From Coriaria nepalensis (Eukaryota; Streptophyta; Magnoliopsida; Cucurbitales; Coriariaceae): a stretch of 64,000 nt of DNA. Below are positions 26,690 to 41,016 of the stretch, piece by piece. Under the pieces are notes generated by a model that saw only the letters and a list, made by a program, of their open reading frames with translations, was not told the origin of the DNA and searched no databases. Location of the stretch: the NCBI GenBank assembly GCA_027186245.1, contig CP114494.1, positions 10,048,001 to 10,112,000 on the forward strand. The letters are read 5' to 3'. Position 1 is the first letter of the stretch. Each line of letters begins with the position of its first letter. The position numbers and the translations under genes are program-made.

Positions 26690-29600
26690 ATGAAGGTGAA
26701 AAGGAGGAGGGCCCTAGAAGTGGTACCGAATTATTAGTTATTCTTACTTTGAAATTTTAACATATTTGTTTGTGATGATTTTAGGGTTCTTGTTCATTCT
26801 ATAAGTGATTCTTTTTTCCTGATCATTGCAAGTTTCCGAGTATTTTCCGTTGGTTCATGGACTGATTTTATCGTTCCTTCTCTGTGACTCAGTCTCATCT
26901 TTTGAATGGCTTAATTGCATTTGCTTCTCTGAATTTAGAATCAAAATTGAAAATTTCGATGTTGTTAATGGTAGTGTTTTTATAGGTGAAGTATGCATTG
27001 GAAAAGTGCTTGAAACTATAGTCTTTGTAAATTGGAGCTCTTTTTGGTTATTTCCTTAGGTAAAACAGATTGTGTTTGGAAGATTGATCAGGGAATTTGG
27101 AGTTAGACCCAAAATGAAGTTACAAACCTGTTTCCTAATGCAGCCTAATTAAGTTCTGTTTTCATCTGTTATATATATCTATTCTACATTTTATTTGGTT
27201 CATGGAACTACTGACTATATAACCCGGGAATTCAATGTTCTTAATTCTTAAAAAACACCTTGGACGATCCTGTTTAAAAATCCTAAGTTGGAAAAGAAAG
27301 AAAAGAAGCATGAGAACCATCTAAGCGGGGAATCCCTTATTAGTACTTTGCTATTCTGGAGCTAATTTCAAGATGTTAAATACTAGATCAACTGTCAGTT
27401 GCTTTGATTGTTATTAACAGAAACACTGTGGTTCAGTATGCACAATCATAACATTTGCTTTGATTGTTATTTAATAGAAACACTGTGGTTTGGTTCAGTA
27501 TGCATAATCATATATATAAGTACTTCCTAGTGAAAATATAAGGAAACTTGACAAAGAGGTAATGAGGGATAGCTAAAAGTGTTGATATTGAGTTAACTAA
27601 TTGGGCTGTGATATAGTGTAAGACGCAGTGTTCCGTCCAAAAGTGAGAACCTCCATTAGCAATGCTGTCTGTCCCAAACAGCTTGAATTTCTATTATGAT
27701 TCTTTTTTATGTGTTCCATTTTGTTGTGTTTATATGGATTTAATTATTAAATGAAGATGCCATTTTGTTTTGTCAGCCTCCAAAAATTAGATCATTTATC
27801 AACAGTGTTACATCTGTTCCGCTCGAGAATATTGAAGAACCTCTAAAAGGCTTTGTGTGGGAGTTTGATAAGGTTCGTCTAAAATTCCTAAATGTGATAA
27901 GCTGTGCTTTCTTTGTGCATTTTGACTTATGGATATCACTTGATGCTGCAGGGTGAATTTCATCATTGGGTTGACCTCTTCAACCATTTCGACTCATTTT
28001 TTGAGAAGCACATAAAATCAAGGAAGGATTTGCAGCTCGAGGGCAATTTTTTGGACTCTGACCCCCCCTTCCCAAGGGAAGCTGTTCTTCAAATTCTCCG
28101 AGTAATTAGAATTCTTTTAGAGCATTGCACCAATAAGCACTTCTACAGCTCTTATGAGGTATTATTCCTTAAGAAATTGTTTTAAGTGTCTTCTGTCATT
28201 TAGGTTAGTCATTAATGGGAGCCGTTGAATTTTATTACTTTTTTGGTTTCGATAAATTGGGGAGTTTACAGCTATATGTATGGTAAATTCATTTTTACCC
28301 TTCATAAATTACACTTTTTGTTCCTCTCTAATTGCAGCAGCATCTGTCATCCTTGCTAGCTTCCACTGATGCAGATGTGGTTGAGGCTTGCCTACAGACT
28401 TTGGGTGCTTTCTTAAAGAAAACAGTAGGAAAGTATTCCATCAAGGATAATTCTTTGAATTCAAAGTTATTTGCTCTCGCACAAGGATGGGGGGGAAAGG
28501 AAGAAGGTCTTGGATTGGTTGCATGTGCTATACAGAATGGGTGTGACATGACTACTTATGAGTTGGGTTGCACTCTTCATTTTGAGTTCTATGCATTGAA
28601 TGAATCTAGTGCAGAAATCACAAAACAGCAGAGCCGGGGTCTGCAAATCATCCATTTATCGAATATGAACAGTTTCCCAGAGATGGATCTAGAGCTTCTG
28701 AATAAGTTAATTGCCGAGTACAATGTACCAACTAGTCTGACTTTTTCTCTACTGAATAGGATCCGGTTTGCCAAGGCATTTGGGTCGTTAGCTACTCGAC
28801 AGCAGTATACCTGCATTCGCTTGTATGCCTTCCTTGTTCTTGTTCAAGCAAGTGGGGATGCTGATGACCTGGCAACTTTCTTTAACACCGAGCCTGAATT
28901 TGTCAATGAGTTAGTAGGGTTATCAAGCTATGAAGATGCAGTTTCTGAAAAAATAAGGATATTGTGTCTGCTGTCATTGGTAGCACTTTGTCAAGATCGT
29001 TCCCGCCAGTCTAGTGTGTTAAATGCGATTACAACTGGTGGGCACCGTGGAATCATATCAAGCATCATGCAGAAGGCCATTGGTTCTGTAATTAGTGATG
29101 GGACGAAGTGGTCTGTTCTTATTGCTGAGGCTCTTTTATCTCTTGTCACTGTGTTGGTTTCCTCATCTTCAGGTTGCTTGATTGAACCGGGGTTTATTCC
29201 TACTTTACTACCTCTCCTAAAGGACACCAACCCGCAGCATTTACATCTGGTCGGCTCTGCTGTGCATATCTTAGAAGCTTTCATGGATTACAGCAATTCA
29301 GCAGCAGCAATGTTCAGAGACTTGGGAGGCTTGGATGATACCATCTCTCGCCTTAAGTTGGAGGTGTCTTATGTTGAAGGTGATTCAAAGCAACAAGGTG
29401 AAGATACTGATTATGCTGGAAGGAGTTTGCAAGTCAGTGCCAGTGCTTCAACTGATGTAGATGACATGCAGCCTTTGTACTCTGAAGCTTTAGTTTCTTA
29501 TCATCGACGATTGCTGATGAAGGCTTTACTGCATGCGATATCCCTTGGAACTTATGCCCCTGGAAATACTGCCCACATATATGGTTCTGAGGAGAATTTG

Positions 29601-32600
29601 TTGCCTCACTGTTTATGCATAATTTTTAAAAGGGCGAAAGATTTTGGTGGAGGGGTGTTTTCACTTGCAGCTACTGTCACAAGTGATTTAATTCACAAAG
29701 ACCCTACCTGTTTTTCAGTCCTAGATGCAGCTGGTCTTCTTGATGCCTTCTTGAATGGTATAATGGATGGTGTTGTCCGCTCATCGGAGGCCATAACATG
29801 CATACCTCAGTGTTTGGATGCATTGTGCTTGAATAATAATGGCCTCCAAGCCGTTAAAGATCGTAATGCTTTGATGTGCTTTGTGAAAATATTTACTTCC
29901 AGAGCATATTTGCGTGCCCTTACCAATGATACTTTAGGATCATTGTCTAGTGGGCTTGATGAATTAATGCGCCATGCTTCGTCATTGCGTGGGCCTGGGG
30001 TTGACATGCTGATAGAGATCTTAAATGCCATTTTAAAAATTGGATCTGGGGTCGATGCTTCTTCCACATCTACTGATTCTTCATGCTCTTCCACTCCTGT
30101 TCCCATGGAGACTGATGGCGAAGAGAGGAATTCAGATGATAAGGGGCCCTCCAAGATAGGAAGTTCAGAGAATGCGACCGAGTCATCTACTGATTCTTCA
30201 ACAGTAAATTTGGAGTCGTTCCTTTCTGATTGTGTGAGCAATACTGCCCGTCTTCTTGAATCGATTCTTCAAAATGCTGATACATGTCACATATTTGTTG
30301 AAAAGAAGGGGGTTGAATCTGTTCTACAGCTATTTACCATGCCTTTAATGCCTCCATCTGTGTCAGTTGGTCAGAGTATCTCCATTGCCTTCAAGAACTT
30401 CTCACATCAGCATTCTGCTTCTCTGGCTAGGGCAGTATGTTCATTTTTAAGGGAACACCTGAAATCAACAAATGAACTCTTGGTTTCAGTCGGTGGGACT
30501 CAGCTTGCTGCAATAGAATCTTCACTGCAAACTAAGGTTTTGAAAAGTCTTTCCAGTCTTGAAGGTATTCTGTTTTTGTCAAATTTTTTATTGAAAGGGA
30601 CTACTTCTGTGGTTTTGGAGTTGGGAGCTGCAGATGCAGATGTTTTGAAAGATCTTGGGAGCACATATAGGGAAATAATTTGGCAAATTTGCTTGGTTGA
30701 CAATTCAAAGACGGATGAGAAAAAGAATGCGGATCGAGAACCGGAGGGTTCAGAGACAACTCCTAATACTGCTGTGGGAAGAGAGAGTGATGATGAAGCA
30801 AATATTCCAGTTGTAAGATACACCAATCCACTTTCTGTCAGGAATGTTTCTCAGTCCTGGTGGACTGGAGAACGTGACTTTCTTTCAGCTGTTCGCTCTG
30901 GTGAAGGCCTGCACCGTCATACTAGAAATGGAATAAGACGTATGCGCGGCGGTAGGACAAGTCAGCACCTGGAATCTTTACACATTGATTCTGAAGTTTC
31001 TTTGGGGGTTATGGAGACATCTCCTTCACAGGATTTGAAAAAGAAAAGCCCTGAGCTTCTAGTCTATGAAATTCTGAACAGGCTGGCATCTACACTGCGC
31101 AATTTCTTCACAGCTCTTGTCAAGAGTTTAACAGCACCCCGTCGTAGAGCTGATGCAGGGTCCTTCAGTTCAGCTTCAAAGACCCTAGGAACTGCTTTAG
31201 CAAAGATATTTCTCGAGGCTTTTAGTTTCTCAGGGCATTCTTCTTCTACTAGACCAGATATGCCACTTTCAGTTAAGTGTCGATATCTTGGAAAAGTTGT
31301 AGATGATATGGCTGCACTCACATTTGATCGAAGGCGTGCTTGTTATAATGCAATGGTCAATAATTTTTATGTCCATGGTACCTTCAAGGAGCTAATTACA
31401 ACATTTGAAGCTACAAGTCAGCTCTTATGGACATTACCATATTCTAACCCAACATCATGTTTTGATAATGAGAAGATAGGTGAAGGAAGTAATTTACCTC
31501 ACAACACATGGCTACTTGATACTTTGCATAGCTACTTCCGCCTCCTTGAGTATTTTGTTAATTCATCTCTACTTTTATCGCCAACCTCGACATCCCAAAC
31601 GCAGCTGCTTGTTCGGCCCATTGCTGTTGGTCTTTCAATTGGGCTATTTCCTGTGCCGAGGGACCCTGAAGTCTTTGTTCGCATGCTGCAGTCTCAAGTT
31701 ATAGATGTGATACTTCCTATTTGGAATCATCCACTGTTTCCAAATTCTAGTCCGTCTTTCATTTCTTCCGTTATTTCTCTCATTACACGCATATTCTCTG
31801 GTGTTGGAGATGTGAAGCAAAATCGAAGTGGTGTTACAGGGAGTTCAAACCTACGGTTCGTGCCTCCGCCTCCTGATGAAGGTACTATTGCGACTATTGT
31901 TGAGATGGGTTTTACAAGGGCAAGAGCAGAGGAGGCTTTGAGACGGGTGGAGACAAATAGTGTCGAAATGGCCATGGAGTGGCTATTTACTCATGCTGAG
32001 GATCCTGTGCAGGAGGATGATGAATTGGCCCATGCCCTTTCTTTATCACTGGGAAATTCGTCTGAATCATCTAAATTAGACAATGGGGACAAGTCAATGG
32101 ATGTCATGACGGGTGAGGGGAATTTAAATACACCACCTGTAGATGATATTTTGGCTGCAGCAGTGAAACTCTTTCAGAGTAGTGATACAGTGGCATTTCC
32201 CTTGACTGATTTGCTTGTGACACTTTGCAACCGGAATAAAGGTGAAGATCGTCCCAGAGTGGCATCTTATCTTATTCAGCAGCTAAAGCTCTGTCCTTTG
32301 GATTTCACAAAAGATAATGGTCCATTGAGTATGTTGCTGCATATTATTGCTTTGCTTCTTTTTGAGGACGGAAGCACCCGGCGCATTGCTGCGCAAGATG
32401 GTATTGTATCTACTGCAATAGAAATCTTGACAACTTTCAAGGCTAGAAACGAGTCTGGTAATGAAATTTTGGCACCAAAATGCATCAGTGCTTTATTACT
32501 CATATTGGACAACATGTTGCAGTCTAGGCCTAAAATTTTCTTTGAAAGTACTGAAGAAACTCCATTGGTGTCCTTGCCAGACTCATCTGCTGTGCAAGCT

Positions 32601-35600
32601 CCTGTATTAACTTCTGTGGCAATTTCAGTGGACAAATCACCTTCAATTGCTGATGAAAAAGATTATGTTTCAGGATTTCAGAACATTTTGGGGAAGCCTA
32701 CTGGTTATTTAACTATTGAAGAGGGCAAGAAATTGCTACTACTTGTTTGTGACTTGATGAAACAACATGCCCCTGCAGTGATCATGCAGGCTGTTCTGCA
32801 GTTATGTGCACGCTTGACAAAAACACATGCTCTTGCTTTGCAGTTTCTTGAAAATGGAGGGTTGGCCGACCTCTTTAGTCTTACAAGAAGTTGTTTTTTT
32901 CCTGGTTATGATGCTGTTGCCTCTGCCATCGTGCTGCATCTCCTTGAAGATCCCCAGACCCTTCAAACTGCTATGGAGTTGGAGATACGACAATCTTTGA
33001 GTGGAAATCGACATACTGGACGTACCTTAGTGAGGACATTTTTGACATCAATGGCACCTGTTATCTCTAGAGATCCGGTAATTTTCCTGAAAGCTGCAGC
33101 TGTGGTTTGTCAATTAGAGTCATCAGGCAGTAGGACTTTTGTGGTCTTATCAAAAGAGAAGGAGAAGGATAATTCAAAAGCGTCTGGTGTTGAAGTTGGA
33201 TTGCTGTCTAATGATTTTTTACGGATATCTGAAAATAAGGCACATGATGGATCAAGTAAATGCTCTAAGATTCAAAAAAAGATTCCTTCTAATCTTGCTC
33301 AAGTTATTGACCAGCTTCTTGAAATTGTCTTAAAATATCCTTTGACAAATAGCCAGGAGGACTCTATGAGTAATGTAGCTTTGCTAGAGGTAGTAGAACC
33401 TTGTACTACCAAGGTTAAGGGTAAATCAAAGGTTGATGAGATAAAGAAAATAGAGTCAGATTCTGAAAAATCTGCTGGACTGGCTAAGGTAACTTTTGTC
33501 CTCAAGTTATTAAGCGATATTCTGTCAATGTATGTACATGCAGTTGGGGTTATACTGAGACGGGATTCAGAACTATGCCAACTTCGGGGTTTGAATGGTG
33601 AAAATGGTGGGATCCTCCACCATGTTTTACAGCAATTGGTTCCACTTTCTGGTGATAAATCTGCAGGACCTGATGAGTGGAGAGACAAGCTGTTTGAAAA
33701 AGCTTCTTGGTTTCTGGTAGTTATTTGTGGTCGTTCTGGCGAAGGCCGTAGACGAGTAATTAGTGAACTTGTGAAAGCATTATCGTCATTCTCAAACTTG
33801 GAGAATAGCTCAACAGAGAACACTTTATTGCCAGACAAGAGGGTTTTTGCATTTGTTGATTTGGTATATTCAATATTATCTAAAAATTTATCATCCAGTA
33901 ACTTAACTGGTTCTGGTTGCTCCCCGGACATAGCAAAAAGCATGATAGATGGAGGAATGGTTCAGTGTTTAACCAGCATTCTTCAAGTGATTGATCTGGA
34001 TCATCCTGATGCCACTAAAATTGTTAATCTTATATTGAAATCTTTAGAAAGCCTGACAAGGGCTGCAAATGCTAGTGAACAGATCTTCAAATCTGATGGG
34101 TTGAACAAGAAAAAGTCTGAGGGGTCTGAAAGGCTTGGTGAACCCACGAATCCGCCATCAACTGTTGAAAATGTGGGTCATGATCACAATACGGACAATC
34201 AACAGCAAGACAGAGATGTACGAGGGAGTGAGCAACAAAATCAAGTTACTTCTCAAGATGCAGTCAATTTTGTTGCAGATACAAGTCAGCCTGTAGATCA
34301 GAATATGAGAATAGAAATGGAGGACACAATGGCAGCCAATGCACCTATGGAGCTTGGGATTGATTTCATGCGTGAAGAGATGGAAGAAGGTGGTGTTTTA
34401 CACAACTCTGACCAAATTGAGATGAGTTTTCATGTAGAGAATCGGGCAGATGATGAAATGGGTGATGAAGATGAAGACATGGGGGATGATGGTGAGGATG
34501 GTGAGGATGATGAGCATGATGATGATGGGGAGGATGAGGATGAAGATATAGCAGAAGATGGTGGTGGCATGATGTCCCTTGCTGATACTGATTTGGAAGA
34601 CCATGATGATACTGGCTTGGGAGTTGATTACAACGATGAGATGGTTGATGAAGAGGATGATGATTTTCATGAGAACAGGGTCATAGAAGTCACATGGAGG
34701 GAAGCCCTTGATGGGTTAGATCATTTTCCAGTCCTTGGTCAACCCAGAGCTGCAAGTAGTCTCATTGACGTCTCGGCTGAACCTTTCGAAGGTGTTAATG
34801 TTGATGATCTTTTTGGTCTTAGACGGCCTTTGGGTTTTGAACGCCGCAGACAGGCTGGTAGGTCCTTTGGGCGGTCTGTTGTGGAAGTAAATGGTTTTCA
34901 GCATCCTCTTCTTCTGAGGCCATCCCATTCAGGAGATATGGTTTCCACATGGTCATCTGGTGGAAATCCATCCAGAGAGTTGGATACATTATCAGCTAGG
35001 AACTTTGATGTATCCCACTTTTACATGTTTGAGGCTCCTGTTCTGCCTTATGACCATGCACCGAGTAGTCTCTTTGGTGATCGTCTGGGTGGGGTAGCAC
35101 CTCCTCCTTTAACTGATTTTTCTGTAGGTATGGAGTCATTGCAGTTACAAGGTCGAAGGGGATTGAGTGAGGGTAGATGGACTGATGATGGCCAGCCGCA
35201 AGGGGTTGCTCAGGCTGCTGCAATTGCCCAGGCAATTGAGCAACATTTTATATCTTGGTTACGCAGTATCGCTCCTTCTGATACTCATGCTGAAAGACAT
35301 GGCCAAAATGCAACAGTTCAGGATAAACAATTAGATGCTCCAGCCAGTAATAATCAAATGGCAACAGATGCTGGTGACACGGCAATTCAACAAATTGAAG
35401 AAGGGCAGCGTCAAGACACTGTTGAAACCTCACTTCAAGAAGCTACCATCGTAGGTGAGAATAATTCACAAGTCAATCTAGAATACATTGTTGAAGATGC
35501 AGTTGAGAGTATGGAGGCGCAGGACCCTATGAACATCCAACCACATACACTGAACATCACACCGAGTGAAAACGACGAGATGGAAATTGGGGAAGACAAT

Positions 35601-38600
35601 GGAACATATGGTGAGCAAGTCGGGCCGGGTGCAGATTTCAACAATCAACATCCTGACGGGGTTCAACAAGTGCCTGCAAATCTCCACAATGTGTCTACAC
35701 AGGCCATGGGATGTGATGGATATTCCAGAACAGATGGCGAAGCTAGTAATTATGTAACTGCACATACTAGATCAGAGAATCCCAATCCAGACGATTTACC
35801 GGCTTCATCTGTTTGTGCAATTGGAGACGTTGATATGAATGGAAACGATACTGGGAACATAGCTCAACTCCCCAATTCTGCTTCTGATGTTGGTGTAGAT
35901 GAACCAGCATCAGCATGTAATGATCAGGTTTCTCAGCATGCCGATCTGGGTCAGAACAGCATAAATAATGAGGCTTCTGGTGCTAGTGCAATTGATCCCA
36001 CGTTCTTGGAAGCACTACCTGAAGATTTACGTGCAGAAGTTCTAGCTTCCCAGCAAGCTCAGTCGGTTCAGCCCCCAGCTTATGCACCTCCTTCAGCAGA
36101 TGATATTGATCCTGAATTCTTAGCTGCTCTTCCTCCTGATATTCAGGCAGAAGTTTTGGCCCAGCAAAGAGCACAGAGGGTTGCACAGCAGGCTGAAGGA
36201 CGACCAGTTGACATGGACAATGCTTCAATAATTGCTACATTTCCGGCTGATTTGCGGGAAGAGGTTTGCATCTTGAAACTCAATCTCATTGTCAATATAC
36301 ATTTTATTTAATTTTTATTTTTTTGGTGGTTTTAACAACTGTTACCTTCTTTTTGTTTTAGGTACTGTTAACCTCTTCTGAGGCAGTTCTGTCAGCACTT
36401 CCTTCTCCACTACTTGCTGAAGCCCAAATGCTCAGGGACCGAGCAATGAGTCATTATCAGGCTCGCAGTCTTTTTGATAGCAGCCACAGAGTGGGTTATC
36501 GTAGAAATGGATTGGGTTTTGATAGGCATGCAGTGATGGACAGGGGTGTTGGGGTTACAATTGTGCGAAGGGCAGTTTCTGCCATTGCAGATAACTTGAA
36601 GGTGAAAGAGATGGAAGGTGAACCACTTTTGGATGGAAACTCTTTGAAAGCTTTGATTCGGCTCCTGCGATTAGCGCAGGTATGTTCGCCCTACATAACT
36701 TTATACAATGCTACAATCAATGAAGCGTCCAGCTATAGTTATACAATGGATAAAGGCAGTTAGCTTGCTCACTTTTGGTATTTTGAATTGGAAATTTTTA
36801 AATCTAATGCAAGTATCACCCTTTCTTCAGCTAACACAGTGTCTTGTGTGCGCCCCCCCCGCCCCCCCCCCCCCCTCTTTTTTTTAAAATTATTTGGGTA
36901 CAGCCTCTTGGGAAAGGTCTATTGCAGAGACTCTTCTTCAACCTATGTGCACATAGTGGTACTCGGGCTATTTTGGTTTATCTCTTACTTGATATGATCA
37001 AGCCCGAGGTTGAAGGAATCGGGAGCGAAGCATCATCCACTAATTACCGGAGATTGTATGGCTGTCAGTCAAATGTTGTTTATGGTCGATCACAATTGTT
37101 GGATGGTAGTACTTTCCCCTTTGAGATCCCCTAAGATTTTCCTTTGGTCTTGCTCCCCCCCAAGCACTCCTTCTCTACTCTTCTCCCCCAATCCCCCAAG
37201 GCATACTGACTGTAACTTCAATTTTTGTCTCATCAACAGGCCTTCCTCCTGTGGTGTCGCGTCGAACTCTTGAGATTTTTACTTATTTGGCTACAAACCA
37301 TTCTGCTGTTGCAAATATGTTATTCTACTTTGATCCGACAAGTGTTCCAGAGTCTCTGACTCCAAAATATATGGACAAAATCAAGAAGGAGAAGGGAAAG
37401 GAGAAAATTGGGGAGGCACTTTCATCACAACCTTTGGGAATTTCTCAGCACTTAGATGTTCCTCTAATTTTGTTCCTGAAGCTCTTGAATCGACCTCTTT
37501 TTCTACGAAGCACTTCTCATCTTGAGCAGGTAGACATGATATATGGTTCGGGCACTGTTTGAAATAGCTTGAACTGCAAACTTTTTCTTAAATGTGTCTA
37601 CACACATCGACCCCACTCCTGCACACTGATGGTATCGTATTTTGAAATTTATTCACTTTCTGTACAACCATTAAATGTTGTAGGTCATGGGTCTGCTTCA
37701 AGTAATCGTTTATACCGCTTCATCAAAATTAGAGCATCAGTTCCAGTCTGAGAAGGAGAAAGTGAATCCTCCAGAGTCATCGGCAAATGAAGCTTCAGGT
37801 GATGTTCCTAAAGATCCTCCTTCATCAAAGGCAGAGTCTAGTGAAGAGGTTAAGTGTAATGCTACCGAGTCAGCAACTTCAGATGTAAAAAAGAACATAG
37901 ATGCACGCGATATCTTCTTGCAGCTTCCACAATCTGAATTGCGTAATCTTTGCAGCCTTCTTGGTCATGAAGGGTACTTTTTCTCCTTTGAATTCTTCTG
38001 GTGCTCTAGTCCTTTGTTCTATTTTATAAAGAAAATTGTCAGTAACTTGCTAGTTTTTATTTGCACTGACTACTTAGTCAATTCACGGCCTTTTTCATTT
38101 TTTATTAGTTTTTCCTTCCTCTATGGAAGTAATTAAACCCATCCCTGTTGCTTCTCTAGGCTTTCGGATAAAGTATATATGTTTGCTGGCGAGGTGCTGA
38201 AGAGGTTAGCCTCAGTTGCTGTTCCCCATCGGAAGTTCTTTATGTTGGAGCTTTCAGAATTAGCCAATGGATTAAGCAGTTCTGCTGTCAATGAGCTTGT
38301 CACTTTAAGAAATACAAACATGCTGGGTCTTAGTGCTGGCTCAATGGCTGGCACAGCAATTGTACGAGTTTTGCAAGCACTGAGTTCACTCACATCTAGT
38401 GTCATTGAGTCTATGGGTCTTGAGTCTGAAGGTGATCACGAGGAGCAAGCCACCATGTGGAGGCTCAACGTAGCTCTAGAGCCATTGTGGCAAGAATTGA
38501 GTGACTGTATAAGTGTAACTGAGACACAGCTATCCCAGAGTTCTTTCTCTCAGACTATGCCTACTATAAATGTTGGGGACCATGTACAAGGTTCTGCCTC

Positions 38601-40814
38601 CTCATCCCCTCTTCCTCCTGGAGCTCATAGACTTCTGCCATTCATTGAGGCTTTCTTTGTTTTGTGTGAAAAGTTACAAGCAAACCAGTCCACTTTGCAA
38701 CAAGATCTTAGCAATATAACTGCAAGAGAGGTCAAAGAATTTTCTGGGAGCTCCTCTCCATTAACTACTAAGGGCAGTATGGATTCTCAGAGAACAATTG
38801 ATGGTGCTGTCACATTTACAAGGTTTTCTGAGCGGCATCGCCGGCTATTAAATGCTTTTATAAGACAGAATCCTCAGTTGTTGGAGAAATCACTTTCAGT
38901 AATGCTTAAGGCCCCAAGGATGATCGATTTTGACAACAAGAGATCCTATTTCCGCTCAAGGATCAGGCAACGGCATGAGCAACATCTCAGTGGTCCACTA
39001 CGAATTAGTGTTAGGCGGGCCTATGTTTTGGAGGACTCTTACAACCAGTTGCGAATGCGGCCAACTCAGGATCTAAAGGGACGGTTGAATGTGCAGTTTC
39101 AGGGTGAAGAGGGTATTGATGCTGGGGGTTTAACGAGAGAGTGGTATCAGTTACTCTCAAGGGTTATATTTGACAAGGGGGCATTGTTGTTCACAACAGT
39201 GGGAAACAATGCAACCTTCCAGCCAAATCCAAATTCTGTTTACCAAACAGAGCATCTTTCCTACTTCAAGTTTGTGGGCCGTGTGGTAATTCTCTTTTAC
39301 TAGGTTTCTGGTGTTTTGAATTTTAACTGATTACTGTGTCACTCTAAAGGTGTACTTGGTTGTTCTGCAGGTTGCTAAGGCACTGTTTGATGGGCAACTC
39401 CTAGATGTTTATTTCACTCGATCTTTCTACAAGCATATGCTTGGTGTAAAGGTGACGTACCATGATATAGAGGCAGTTGATCCTGATTACTACAAAAACT
39501 TGAAGTGGATGCTAGAGGTAGAGAGAGCTTTCTAGTACTTTCAACTAGTGGTTCTACTTCCTATAATCTATTTTTTTCCTCTCCATTTTTATTTTTCTTA
39601 TTTGCTTCCTATATCAGAATGATGTGAGTGACATTCCTGACCTGACGTTTAGCATGGATGCTGATGAAGAAAAGCACATTCTATATGAGAAAAACGAGGT
39701 ACATGCTTTAAAACTGATAATTAATTTTCCATAGACCCAATGAAGTTCACTTTGGTATCCTCGTGCAGAAAGTTTTTTGGTTTCTTTACATCTGCTGTGG
39801 TTGAATTTTTTTTCCTTCAAAAAAAGGAAAAAATTACTATTATCAACTCATTTTTTGTTAACCTGGTTGAATAGGTTACCGATTATGAGCTTAAACCTGG
39901 AGGAAGAAACATAAGGGTCACAGAAGAAACAAAGCACGAATATGTGGACCTTGTTGCTGATCATATCTTGACAAATGCTATCCGCCCTCAAATTAATTCT
40001 TTTCTTGAAGGTTTCACCGAGTTGGTACCCAAAGATCTTATTTCCATTTTCAATGATAGAGAGCTTGAACTACTCATCAGTGGACTTCCAGAAATTGATT
40101 GTGAGTTGTCGTATCTACATTGTAACTGTGTATGTTGTTTTTCCTGGCATTTTCATCTGGATATTAAAAGCGTTTCATTTGCTTTGCAGTGGATGATTTG
40201 AAGGCCAACTCGGAGTATACTGGGTATACTGCTGCATCAAGTGTTGTGCAGTGGTTTTGGGAGGTTGTTAAATCTTTCAATAAAGAAGACATGGCTAGAT
40301 TTCTCCAATTTGTGACTGGAACATCAAAGGTTTTGAATTTTCCTCAATGTTTTCCTCTAATATTTTGTCAGAAATGTGTTTTACTTTTGCATACAAGTTC
40401 ATACATAGGAAATTGAATTCTTGACTCAGGTTTTCAACTCAAACCGATATTTGTTTGTGGATTTTTCAGATTCCTTTGGAAGGTTTCAAGGCTTTGCAAG
40501 GTATCTCTGGTCCTCAAAGATTTCAGATTCATAAGGCATATGGAGTTCCTGATCGACTACCCTCGGCTCATACATGGTGAGTGTAAAGATATATATTACT
40601 ATCTGTCCTGTATATGTATGTATAATGAATGCTTGGGCCGTCTCCCTTCGTTTTTCTTTTTGTTTTTTACTCTTTCCAAACTCACTGGTCATCCTTCTGT
40701 AAATATGTCAGCTTTAACCAGCTAGATCTTCCTGAATACTCATCCAAGGAACAGCTCGAAGAACGCTTGCTGCTTGCTATTCATGAAGGCAGCGAAGGAT
40801 TTGGCTTTGGCTAA
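26690..40814 (+). CDS. UPL1: Giant HECT-type E3 ubiquitin ligase, UPL1/UPL2 type
   Basis: Fifteen exons join to 3763 residues: 26690-26722, 27777-27872, 27952-28158, 28338-36263, 36362-36679, 36904-37105, 37240-37529, 37684-37973, 38160-39285, 39371-39517, 39618-39698, 39875-40100, 40190-40329, 40470-40576, 40712-40814. All phases agree. Exon 4 is a single 7926-nt coding exon. The order is: DUF908/DUF913-type armadillo-like N-terminus, UBA domain ([20 protein letters not shown], about 1293-1333), UIM ([13 protein letters not shown], about 1338), acidic Asp/Glu run (about 2147-2187), three UBM-like repeats of the form DPxFLxALPxDLRAEVL (about 2665-2750), then the HECT domain (about 3385-3763). 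The catalytic Cys, in AHTCFNQLDLP, is residue 3730 and its codon is split by the last intron. It transfers ubiquitin to substrates. UPL3 in Arabidopsis controls trichome growth, while UPL1/2 targets are less defined. UPL2 is an equally good name. Confidence 0.95.
27400..27511. repeat. Imperfect tandem duplication in UPL intron 1
   Basis: About 51 bp at 27400-27450 and about 56 bp at 27456-27511 share TGCTTTGATTGTTATT, AGAAACACTGTGGTT and GGTTCAGTATGC(A)AATCATA. The second copy has small insertions. Confidence 0.8.
36851..36876. repeat. Poly-C tract in UPL intron 5
   Basis: Two C runs separated by one G are followed by CTC and a T run. This extreme pyrimidine stretch lies about 27 bp before the exon 6 acceptor at 36903 and may serve as its polypyrimidine tract. 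Confidence 0.85.
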
Positions 40815-41016
40815 TCGTATACCTCTATTCGGGTATTTTTCCTGGAATATGTCAAGAATCTCTTTCACAATTGCCATGCAGATGTTAATTCAATTTGATC
40901 TATGGCTTGTTAAGAAAAAAGTAATCTAGTCTCCAAAAAATCTGATAATTCATCTAATAGGATTCTCAGTTTAATTCATCATTCAAAATGATAGGTTACT
41001 AACCGCTTCATTGTTT

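Noticed and set aside
33299..33943. 214-codon open frame antisense to the large UPL exon
   Set aside because: It is a shadow of a long coding exon with no family similarity. Such frames are expected inside a 7.9-kb exon.
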